From Deltaproteobacteria bacterium (lineage in GTDB: Bacteria > Myxococcota > B64-G9), in contig JAUVAM010000017.1 of the NCBI GenBank assembly GCA_030591745.1, positions 1 through 14,757 of the forward strand: a stretch of 14,757 nucleotides of DNA, given 5' to 3'. A model generated the notes under the pieces. It was not told the origin of the DNA. It did no database searches and saw only the letters and a program-made list of their open reading frames with translations. Made by a program: the position numbers and the translations under genes. Positions 6,695 to 12,279 of this stretch are shown here, in pieces (within the stretch, counting starts at the first letter, position 1; each line of letters begins with the position of its first letter).

Positions 6695-6695
6695 G
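6678..6695. promoter_or_regulatory. Operator-like palindrome over the HtrA -35 box
   Basis: CTTGAC (6678-6683), six spacer bases, GTCAAG (6690-6695): a perfect inverted repeat with 6-bp arms. One arm contains the -35 of the HtrA promoter, and the other arm is its mirror. The location suits a repressor or activator dimer; the factor is unknown. Confidence 0.45.
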
Positions 6696-6757
6696 GCCAG
6701 CGCTTGATTCCTGGAATTCCGATTTGGGTTTGAGACTTTTGTCAGATCATGGCCAGG

Positions 6758-7048
6758 CTAGGCCCGGTCCAACCAGTAATCCGGTTCACGATGACCGTGC
6801 GCTACGGCGATGATATACACGGCATCACCGGAGGCCGAATAGATAAGCTTGTACGGAAACCACCGCAAGAGAATCTTGCGAATCCCAGGCCGAACTTCTT
6901 CGCCAATCTCTGGAAACCGCTCAAGAATCGCAATGGCCACCCACACAGCATTTCGGAACTTCTCGCCCAGCCCCGCTTCTTGGGCCTCGTAGTACTCGAA
7001 GGCATCCTCGTACTCCCTCTTGGCGAGGGGATCGAAGATCAGAATCAT
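6758..7048 (-). CDS. ParE/RelE-superfamily toxin
   Basis: 96 residues, normal for this family. The N-terminal pattern FDPLAKREYEDAFEYYEAQ, the central GLGEKFRNAVWVAIAILERFPEIG, and the C-terminal RKILLRWFPYKLIYSASGD followed by VYIIAVAHGHREPDYWLDR match the ParE/RelE-type toxin fold. HGHREPDYW is the usual conserved ending. ParE members poison gyrase and RelE members cleave mRNA; the sequence does not decide between them, though the form resembles the ParE-like side. Its ATG overlaps the antitoxin stop as ATGA (7045-7048), the usual coupled arrangement. It is probably accessory DNA inserted between the HtrA and lipoprotein genes. Confidence 0.88.
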   Translation of the reverse strand: MILIFDPLAKREYEDAFEYYEAQEAGLGEKFRNAVWVAIAILERFPEIGEEVRPGIRKILLRWFPYKLIYSASGDAVYIIAVAHGHREPDYWLDRA

Positions 7049-7227
7049 GATCGCTTGCCGAGCACCTGCTCGGCCGGGACGCCCTCGACGTCACCCGCCT
7101 TGTATGCGGCCAAGCGCCTTTCGGCTTCGTCGTACCATATCTCATCGATGGCGGTATCCGGCCGTTCAAGACTGCCATAGATAACATTCATTAGCCGCAT
7201 ACGCTCGGCTGGCTTGAGTTGTAACAC
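7045..7227 (-). CDS. Antitoxin of the ParE-type module (addiction-module component family), start uncertain
   Basis: As drawn from GTG at 7227 it has 60 residues. The pattern LQLKPAERMRLMNVIYGSLERPD, then IWYDEAERRLAAYKAGDVEGVPAEQVL, matches the small antitoxins encoded just upstream of ParE toxins (Pfam Unstab_antitox type), which normally run ~70-75 residues and start with one more helix. That missing helix is visible in frame upstream as WERVLDKALVESV (to 7263), but this frame has no ATG, GTG or TTG before a stop at 7338-7336. The GTG has only a weak GAGAG ahead of it. A strong ribosome-binding site exists at ~7332-7336 but serves an ATG at 7325 in another frame. The gene may be truncated at its 5' end, use CTG at 7251, or need a frameshift. 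Confidence 0.65.
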   Translation of the reverse strand: MLQLKPAERMRLMNVIYGSLERPDTAIDEIWYDEAERRLAAYKAGDVEGVPAEQVLGKRS

Positions 7228-7325
7228 GCTCTCAACAAGTGCCTTATCCAGTACTCGCTCCCATGCCGTTGCGCCACTTCGAAAACATTTTCGCGCCCTG
7301 CTTGAAGGATGTCGATACTCGTCAT
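7191..7325 (-). pseudogene. Short ORF with strong RBS, possibly a nucleotidyltransferase 5' remnant
   Basis: ATG at 7325 is preceded by AGGAGGG with about 6 nt spacing, the best ribosome-binding site in this locus. It encodes 44 residues: MTSIDILQAGRENVFEVAQRHGS, then a non-descript end, TAA at 7193-7191. The first ~23 residues resemble the opening helix of minimal nucleotidyltransferase (MNT-type) proteins, which reads roughly ..R.ellalAarHGa.nVRvFGS; the catalytic GSxxRG part is absent. From 7263 onward the antitoxin is encoded in another frame of the same DNA. This looks like a deletion junction between two genes. The nucleotidyltransferase resemblance is weak and based on one helix. Confidence 0.3.
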
Positions 7326-7373
7326 GCGCACCCTCCTATCAGGTATGCCTATAGTTTATCGTAGAGCCGCCAT

Positions 7374-7388
7374 TTGGGGCAACCCCAA
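7374..7388. promoter_or_regulatory. Small perfect hairpin upstream of the toxin-antitoxin operon
   Basis: TTGGGG (7374-7379), loop CAA, CCCCAA (7383-7388). It lies 49 nt before the ATG at 7325 and 29 nt after the lipoprotein stop on the minus strand. It has no T tract, so it is not a standard terminator; it could be an autoregulatory operator near a possible promoter (TTGCCC, 18 bp, TAAACT on the minus strand). Nothing else is seen in 7326-7416. Confidence 0.3.
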
Positions 7389-7416
7389 CGCGACCAGGAG
7401 CTCACAGAGCACCTCG

Positions 7417-8046
7417 TCACCGCTTATCATTCCCCAGATCCCGAATCACATTACACATCTTGAACTGGGCTAGAGATGACGGCTGGTGGCTTCCGCCCTT
7501 TACCGCCTCCAATACCCAATTGGCACCGTCGAGCATACTCGACACCTCGCTATGAGGAAGTTCCCAGAACCGAGCCTGGCCCAAAACCGTTAGCCATTCC
7601 TGAGTCTTTTCACGCGAGATGCTCTTTGAATCATCCACAACTAACTTGCCTGGCTTATAGCCGCCTTGACCATCAGTGACCTTCAGCCGGAGTTTTCCAC
7701 TACCGTCAGAATGCACCCGAAAAACAATGCAAACCGGGCGATCAAAGGTACGCAGCCAAAGAAAACGGTAAACATGGGCGCTGGCATCTGCGGCAAGTTT
7801 AAAGAAAGGCAGCTCGTCCATTACGCGGAGGTGTTTTGAGTACCACTTCGCAACAAAATCATGAAGTTGCTTCCGTTCACTCAAGACCATTGGAGGAAAG
7901 TACGCAACGGACGCTGGCTGAATGTCCAGTTTGCCGACCTCTGCATTCGAGGAATCTGCCACAGACTTGCAATTGACCAAACAAAAAACAGGCAGAAGGA
8001 CTAGAAACGCGAATGACGTCGGATGCAATCTGAGTCGTGCAGTCAT
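7417..8046 (-). CDS. Putative lipoprotein of unknown function
   Basis: 209 residues. The N-terminus is a signal sequence: TARLRLH, a hydrophobic run SFAFLVLLPVFCLV, then Cys 26 in LVNC, resembling a lipobox although Asn at -1 is unusual. The mature part has no catalytic motif I recognise. Its C-terminal half (CIVFRVHSDGSGKLRLKVTDGQGGY; FWELPHSEVSSMLDGANWVLEAV) has the look of a conserved uncharacterised domain whose members carry FWxLP ... GLDGxxWxLEG; I know no function for it. GGGGAGGG lies about 8 nt before the ATG. Base composition looks lower in GC than the neighbours. It is divergent from the FecR-like gene and upstream of the toxin-antitoxin pair on the same strand. Confidence 0.72.
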   Translation of the reverse strand: MTARLRLHPTSFAFLVLLPVFCLVNCKSVADSSNAEVGKLDIQPASVAYFPPMVLSERKQLHDFVAKWYSKHLRVMDELPFFKLAADASAHVYRFLWLRTFDRPVCIVFRVHSDGSGKLRLKVTDGQGGYKPGKLVVDDSKSISREKTQEWLTVLGQARFWELPHSEVSSMLDGANWVLEAVKGGSHQPSSLAQFKMCNVIRDLGNDKR

Positions 8047-8116
8047 CTATTGTTCCCTCCCCTTATTATTGCTCACTCCAACTATGGATGCCACGCCACC
8101 CATCGGCCCAGGCCAA

Positions 8117-8145
8117 TGTATCTCGCCAAGCCCATAATCTGTCAA
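8117..8145 (-). promoter_or_regulatory. Candidate promoter of the lipoprotein gene
   Basis: Minus strand: consensus -35 TTGACA (8145-8140), 17-bp spacer, weak -10 GATACA (8122-8117). It would give a leader of about 65 nt. Confidence 0.4.
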
Positions 8146-8180
8146 GCGCAATGAATCCCCCCGAGTTGCCATCCATTTTT

Positions 8181-8208
8181 TTGCACATTGATTTGTGCGG
8201 CGTATTGT
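8181..8208 (+). promoter_or_regulatory. Candidate promoter of the FecR-like gene, with a small palindrome
   Basis: TTGCAC (8181-8186), 16-bp spacer, TATTGT (8203-8208), about 40 nt ahead of the GTG start. The -35 overlaps a 5-bp inverted repeat GCACA (8183-8187) / TGTGC (8194-8198) that could be an operator. It lies in the 202-bp divergent region 8047-8248, in which no gene is seen. Confidence 0.4.
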
Positions 8209-8248
8209 AGGGATAAATGGGTAAAGACAAAGGAAGAGGAGCAGGCCC

Positions 8249-9037
8249 GTGAATAACACGCCGGATCGCGATCGGATCGAGTCGCCTCGCCAAGACAAAC
8301 TCTCATCCCGCAAACTCATTCTGTGGATTGCCGCGCCCGGCTTTTTGGCCTTGGCTGTGTTGCTTCTCATACTCTGGCTCTGGATTCCCAAGGACTCACC
8401 TCCGCAGTCAGGCACCCCGAAACCCATGTCCGCCACCGCAGTCGATCTGCCCATTGAAGTCATGGCGCTATCGGGTCGGGTTCAGATAAAACGCGCCGGC
8501 TTAAACGCCACCTTCGACATCAATGCCTTGTCGCGCTTTCGTACAGGCGACCTGGTGACGACCCCGACCAAGACCTGGCTTGAGTTGAAGACCAAGGAGG
8601 GCGCTTGCCTGCTCTTGGCCTCGGGGTCCAGTTTGCGTTTCGAAGACGAGGCCCTGCGCCTGGAACAAGGGAGATTGGCCTGCGTCATCCCGCTCCAAAA
8701 AACCAAGATCGCTTTGAAGGTTCACCTGGCCGAAGGCTTGATCCAGTCTCATGAAGGGCGGCTGGTGATCGAAAAGTCAGGCGCTGATGCCTGGCGAGTG
8801 GACCTGGTGAAAGGAGCGCTTCGATTGAGAGCACAGGAAAGTGGCCACTTCATGTCTCTAAAAAAGGGTCAAGCCGCCCAGGCAACAAAAAAAGAAGGTG
8901 TTTGGTTCTTGAGAAAAGACGCCTTCCAGGATCGAGCCCTAGATGCCCTCAGACGACTTCAAGCACCCGAGCTAAAACCTCGACCCCGAGATCAGAAACC
9001 CAGACGCGACATGCGTTCTCTCAAGGTGTTGCGGTGA
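8249..9037 (+). CDS. Membrane-anchored FecR-domain protein
   Basis: 262 residues. A polar cytoplasmic start of ~20 residues is followed by one transmembrane helix (LILWIAAPGFLALAVLLLILWLW, about 23-45). The external part has the FecR pattern: VMALSGRVQIKRAG, FRTGDLVTTPTKTWLELKTKEG, LLLASGSSLRFEDEALRLEQGRLA, and a second segment ending KGALRLRAQ and MSLKKGQAAQA. Classical FecR proteins relay signals to sigma factors, but no fecI- or TonB-receptor-like gene is nearby, so this is probably one of the many stand-alone FecR-domain proteins. GTG at 8249 is chosen for GAGGAG (8236-8241), 7 nt upstream. The Arg/Pro/Lys-rich C-terminus (KPRPRDQKPRRDMR) overlaps the end of the convergent Fis-type gene by 46 nt. 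Confidence 0.8.
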   Translation: MNNTPDRDRIESPRQDKLSSRKLILWIAAPGFLALAVLLLILWLWIPKDSPPQSGTPKPMSATAVDLPIEVMALSGRVQIKRAGLNATFDINALSRFRTGDLVTTPTKTWLELKTKEGACLLLASGSSLRFEDEALRLEQGRLACVIPLQKTKIALKVHLAEGLIQSHEGRLVIEKSGADAWRVDLVKGALRLRAQESGHFMSLKKGQAAQATKKEGVWFLRKDAFQDRALDALRRLQAPELKPRPRDQKPRRDMRSLKVLR

Positions 9038-9225
9038 ATACCCAGTACGGCCGCCGCTGCTTTGCGATTCCCGGCTGAACGCTTTAATACTTCTTCGATG
9101 AGCACACGTTCTACTTCCGCGAGCACCCGTCGATGCAGGTCGGCTCCTTCGTGACTGCCCAGATCGTCGAGCAGCGCTTGCAGACGAGGGCGCACGACTT
9201 CGGACAGTGGTTCATGCTCACTCAT
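8992..9225 (-). CDS. Small Fis-type helix-turn-helix DNA-binding protein
   Basis: 77 residues. The C-terminal half is a Fis-type HTH: VERVLIEEVLKRSAGNRKAA, then AVLGIHRNTLRERMSRLGF, the same arrangement as the end of Fis and of NtrC-type activators (GNxxxAAxxLGIxRxTLRxxL). The N-terminal ~35 residues are helical and could dimerise. No AAA+ or receiver domain is attached. The ATG at 9225 overlaps the glycosyltransferase stop as ATGA (9222-9225), indicating translational coupling. A longer same-frame reading starting at 9591 runs inside the glycosyltransferase gene and has no family similarity, so it was not used. The gene's last 46 nt overlap the FecR-like gene on the other strand. Confidence 0.85.
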   Translation of the reverse strand: MSEHEPLSEVVRPRLQALLDDLGSHEGADLHRRVLAEVERVLIEEVLKRSAGNRKAAAAVLGIHRNTLRERMSRLGF

Positions 9226-10427
9226 GGCTCGCCTTCCAGGTTGTGTACTTTGCGGCCTTTCCAGGTCACACCCCGCCCATGTCGATGCCGCCAGGCCGAG
9301 CGGAGCAAGATGATCGCCACGACCAGATTGGCCAGGGGCGCCAGGGGCGCATAGGCGGGATACCAACGATTGAAGGCTCGCAAGAGGACCTGATACGACA
9401 AGACCAGGGCGTAGGTGCCCAGCAGGGCCGCCAGGGCCCAGCCGGGCCAGGGCCGATGACCCGTCAAGAAGGCACCCGCTGCCCAGAGGCCGAAAACCGC
9501 GGGCCAGGTGCTCAAAACCATGGAGAAAATCACCGCGAACCAAGCCCGGGCCAGACCCGCCTGCACCAACAAGTAGAGGTTCTTGGTCCATCCGTCCACC
9601 AGGCTGACCAGCCCAGAATACATGCGGGTGCTGAAAAGATCCCGGCCGATGGCCAAGTGGATGCGGTGCCCCGACTCCTGGAAGCGCTTTGCAAGCTCTA
9701 CGTCCTCTAAGACCTTGCCCGCCACCGAGGCATGGCCCCCGACAGCCCGATAGGCCGCGACGCGCGTCAGAATGAACTGACCATTCGCAAAGGCCTCCGG
9801 TCTCTTGGGATCGTTAACCCGTGAAGGTCGGTGAAACATGGCGATGAGAGCGGCCACGCTCGGCTGCACCAGGCGCTCCCAAAAACTTCGTCCCTCCAAA
9901 TGGGGCACCAAAGAGAACAAGTCCGCGGAGACCCGCTCTGCCTCGCCCAAAGACGCCGACAGGCTGTCAGCATGGTGGCGGGTGTCCGCATCAATGCACC
10001 ACAGCCAATCCGCATCCCCGGCCACATGCTCGGCACCCAGGTGCAAAGCATGACACTTGCCCATCCAGCCGGCGGGCGGCTCCGGTGCCTGCAACAAATC
10101 GAGCCTGTCATCCTCTCGCATCAAACGACGCACCACCTCGGCCGTGCCATCTTCCGAGCGGTCGTCGACCACGAGAATCCGCAATCGCTCATGACTTTGC
10201 GCCATCAAAGAACGCAAACAAGCTTCGATGTTCTGTTCTTCGTCCCTGGCTGGCACCAGCGCACAAACCCTCGCCTCGCTTTGAACAAAGCGTTTCGGGT
10301 CCAAGGGCTTAAGGGTCGGCGTCATTCGAGCCTGGCGAAGCGCACTGACAAACAACAGGATCCAAACAAGGCCCAAACCCAAACTGATCCACAACAAGGC
10401 CGTCATGCGGGCACTTTCGCCTTCCAC
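9222..10427 (-). CDS. Family 2 glycosyltransferase, HpnB-like, membrane-bound
   Basis: 401 residues. One N-terminal transmembrane helix (LLWISLGLGLVWILLFVSAL), a cytoplasmic GT-A catalytic domain, and three or four C-terminal helices (~275-380). Catalytic signs: ALVPARDEEQNIEACLRSL, VVDDRSEDGT (first Asp pair), GWMGKCHAL, CIDADT (the DxD-like metal site), LEDVELAKRFQESG (acidic catalytic pair) and WTKNLYLL. The C-terminal GVTWKGRKV is typical of the HpnB group named from hopanoid gene clusters, but no hopanoid gene is nearby, so the acceptor is unknown. GTG at 10427 has AGGAG 4 nt upstream; ATG at 10406 is an alternative. It is divergent from the phosphatase gene across only 34 nt and coupled to the Fis-type gene downstream. 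Confidence 0.87.
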   Translation of the reverse strand: MEGESARMTALLWISLGLGLVWILLFVSALRQARMTPTLKPLDPKRFVQSEARVCALVPARDEEQNIEACLRSLMAQSHERLRILVVDDRSEDGTAEVVRRLMREDDRLDLLQAPEPPAGWMGKCHALHLGAEHVAGDADWLWCIDADTRHHADSLSASLGEAERVSADLFSLVPHLEGRSFWERLVQPSVAALIAMFHRPSRVNDPKRPEAFANGQFILTRVAAYRAVGGHASVAGKVLEDVELAKRFQESGHRIHLAIGRDLFSTRMYSGLVSLVDGWTKNLYLLVQAGLARAWFAVIFSMVLSTWPAVFGLWAAGAFLTGHRPWPGWALAALLGTYALVLSYQVLLRAFNRWYPAYAPLAPLANLVVAIILLRSAWRHRHGRGVTWKGRKVHNLEGEP

Positions 10428-10461
10428 TCATCTCCTGTCAAGGTGTGATAGTCTGCGGCCC

Positions 10462-11112
10462 ATGCCCGCACTTCGCCACCAACCCGTCCTCTTCGACTTG
10501 GACGGCACGCTCATCGATTCGAGCCTGGACATCGCCTCGGCGGTCAACCGAACCATGCAGAATCTGGACCTGCCCGAATTGCCCCATGAGGAGATCACCG
10601 GCTATGTCGGGGACGGCGTCCGCAAGTTAATGCGGCGGGTGTTTGCGAAGCATGGGCGCTCCGACCTGGACGAAGCCGTGCGGGCCTTCAAGGCCGACTA
10701 CCTGTCCAACAGCCTGGTGCAAACCCGTCCCTACCCGGGCATCGAAGACCTCTTGGACAAACTGCACCCCCACAAACTGGCGGTGGTAACCAACAAGCCG
10801 GTGACCATGGCGCACCGAATCCTGGCCGGCCTGGGCCTTGATGGTCATTTCTCTGCCGTGGTGGGGGGCGACGAAGCCCCCCTGAAACCCTTGCCCGCCC
10901 CCATAGCCCTGGCGCTGAATCGACTCGGGGAAAACGCGCAAGGGGCATTGATGGTGGGAGACCATCCCAACGACATCCTCGCGGGTAGGGCCGCGGGTTT
11001 GACCACCTGCGGTGTTTGCTGGGGCTTTGACGGGGGCCGTGCCGTCAGGGATCTTGGCCCGGACAAGCTGGTGCACAAACCCGATGAACTCAGGGACTGG
11101 TTGCTGAAGTAG
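10462..11112 (+). CDS. gph: HAD-family phosphatase, phosphoglycolate phosphatase-like
   Basis: 216 residues. Gph hydrolyses 2-phosphoglycolate, a by-product of DNA repair and oxygenation chemistry, to glycolate. HAD motif I is FDLDGTLIDSSLDIASAVN (Asp nucleophile and acid/base Asp), the helical cap follows (EEITGYVGDGVRKLMRRV), motif II is VVTNKP, motif III is the Lys of KPLPAPIALAL, and motif IV is MVGDHPNDILAGRAAG. The cap and GYVGxG are typical of Gph, but related HAD enzymes such as PpaX or PhnX-like proteins cannot be fully excluded. The ATG at 10462 places homology right at the start; ATG at 10405 with AAGG 5 nt ahead would overlap the divergent gene's start and adds 19 unmatched residues. 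The stop overlaps the convergent gene by 23 nt. Confidence 0.88.
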   Translation: MPALRHQPVLFDLDGTLIDSSLDIASAVNRTMQNLDLPELPHEEITGYVGDGVRKLMRRVFAKHGRSDLDEAVRAFKADYLSNSLVQTRPYPGIEDLLDKLHPHKLAVVTNKPVTMAHRILAGLGLDGHFSAVVGGDEAPLKPLPAPIALALNRLGENAQGALMVGDHPNDILAGRAAGLTTCGVCWGFDGGRAVRDLGPDKLVHKPDELRDWLLK

Positions 11113-12199
11113 CCCCCCCGGCAGCCAAGTGCTCATCCAACCAACCCTCGGGCAAAGCCCCCACCCTGGCCCCAAGCACTCGCCCATCCGGGCCGATCAA
11201 GAAAAAAGTGGGCAGACTGCGCACCTTGTACTGACGCGTGGCGCGATGTCGCCCGTCCACCAGGAACTCGATATGCTTGTACCCTTTTTCCTGCACGAAG
11301 GACTGAACTTCTTCCGCCGTATCCCCTTGGTGGATACCGATGACGCGTAACTTGGGGTGAGAGGCGGCCCATCGGTCCAATTCAGGCATGTGCGAAACGC
11401 AAACCCCGCACCAGGTAGCCCAAAACTCCAACAACACAGGCTTTCCACGCAAAGAAGCCAGCGACACCTGTCCTTTGCCATCAGCGCGGGGCAAGCGAAA
11501 GCCCGGCGCCACATCGCCTGTTCGGATGGGACGCAGTACATCCATGTGCTGTGCCACATAAACAGCACCCGAGGCCGTGGCCAAGACCAGCCACAGCCCC
11601 ACCGCCAATGAGCCGAAGCGAATGGCCTTGGCGGGCAGGACGGATACATCCTTGCCCTGGTCGTCCTCGGTCAAAACCTGGCGCAGAAGCAAATAGCCCA
11701 TAAACGCGGAGGGGCCATAGGCCAACAACGCTCGCAGCGCCCACTCCCACCAGGCCGGGTCCGCAGCAAGAAAGGCGCCGATGGCCACATTGGGCAAAAC
11801 CCGCTGCACCCCAAACCACTGAGTCCAGACCGCGCCCAGCAAAGAAAGCAGGCCCACGGGCACGATCAAATAGCTGGCCGCGGTCATGATGCCGTCTATG
11901 GACCAGCTTCGTTTCCTGACTCGACTGAGTACCGCCAGGACCAAGCCCAGTCCCAAGCTCGCCACCAAAGGGCCCAGCACAAAATTCATATAGACCTGGG
12001 CCAGTTGAATGGCCATGGTGAGAACCCCCCGATCCCAGGCCATGACCACCGAGGCCACGGCCCCGGGCAGGGTGCCCAGCATGACCACGAACAAAAATAC
12101 CAACACATCACCCACGCCACCCGCGTCGCCACGCAGAAGCATGCGATTCATTTGTCGCGGTGTAACCAGCCAAGCAATCAGGCGTTTATAGCCTTGCAT
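11090..12199 (-). CDS. Yip1-like membrane domain fused to a TlpA-type thioredoxin
   Basis: 369 residues. Residues ~25-200 have four or five hydrophobic helices in a Yip1/YIPF-like arrangement (PRQMNRMLLRGDAGGVGDVLVFLFV; YLIVPVGLLSLLGAV; LRALLAYGPSAFMGYLLLR). A further helix (~209-231, GSLAVGLWLVLATASGAVYV) leads to a thioredoxin domain (~240-365): VAPGFRLPRADGK, LLEFWATWCGVC with the redox pair Cys 264/Cys 267, and the cis-Pro segment VRSLPTFFLIGPDGRV. Positive charges (SRVRKRSW) place the loops so that the thioredoxin is periplasmic, as in TlpA/ResA proteins that reduce cytochrome c or other thiols. ATG at 12199 has AAAGG 8 nt upstream; a longer frame to 12418 would run through the divergent promoter. 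Its substrate is unknown; no cytochrome-maturation gene is adjacent. Confidence 0.85.
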   Translation of the reverse strand: MQGYKRLIAWLVTPRQMNRMLLRGDAGGVGDVLVFLFVVMLGTLPGAVASVVMAWDRGVLTMAIQLAQVYMNFVLGPLVASLGLGLVLAVLSRVRKRSWSIDGIMTAASYLIVPVGLLSLLGAVWTQWFGVQRVLPNVAIGAFLAADPAWWEWALRALLAYGPSAFMGYLLLRQVLTEDDQGKDVSVLPAKAIRFGSLAVGLWLVLATASGAVYVAQHMDVLRPIRTGDVAPGFRLPRADGKGQVSLASLRGKPVLLEFWATWCGVCVSHMPELDRWAASHPKLRVIGIHQGDTAEEVQSFVQEKGYKHIEFLVDGRHRATRQYKVRSLPTFFLIGPDGRVLGARVGALPEGWLDEHLAAGGATSATSP

Positions 12200-12216
12200 C
12201 AGACCGCCTTTCCCTT

Positions 12217-12245
12217 TTGACACCTCTGCCTTGGGGTAGTATAGT
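12217..12245 (+). promoter_or_regulatory. Strong sigma-70 promoter of the TPR gene
   Basis: Consensus -35 TTGACA (12217-12222), 17-bp spacer, -10 TATAGT (12240-12245, five of six consensus bases). Start of transcription is expected near 12252, giving a ~28-nt leader. It is the best-looking promoter in the window. Confidence 0.78.
12238..12243 (-). promoter_or_regulatory. Minus-strand -10 box overlapping the plus-strand -10
   Basis: Read on the minus strand, 12243-12238 is TATACT, a good -10 for the Yip1-thioredoxin gene, with no clear -35 at the right distance. It shares four bases with the plus-strand TATAGT, as in bidirectional promoters with overlapping, near-symmetric -10 boxes. Confidence 0.45.
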
Positions 12246-12261
12246 TTTGTTCTGCCAACCC

Positions 12262-12271
12262 GAGGCGCCTC
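12262..12271. other. Perfect 10-bp palindrome in the TPR leader
   Basis: GAGGCGCCTC equals its own reverse complement. It sits between the predicted transcription start and the ATG at 12280 and contains the only Shine-Dalgarno-like bases (GAGG, 14 nt from the ATG). It could be an operator site; no hairpin can form because there is no loop. Confidence 0.4.
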
Positions 12272-12279
12272 CCAAGAAT

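Noticed and set aside
8047..8463. Minus-strand open frame of 138 codons between the lipoprotein and FecR-like genes
   Set aside because: Its first two thirds are antisense to the FecR-like gene's start and its end runs through the promoter region; no family pattern and no good ribosome-binding site.
9226..9591. N-terminal extension of the Fis-type protein
   Set aside because: This part is an alternative frame of the glycosyltransferase gene; the ATGA overlap at 9222-9225 gives a natural start with a complete Fis-type domain.
10627..11187. Minus-strand open frame of 186 codons opposite the phosphatase gene
   Set aside because: Antisense to HAD motifs that are clearly coding on the plus strand.
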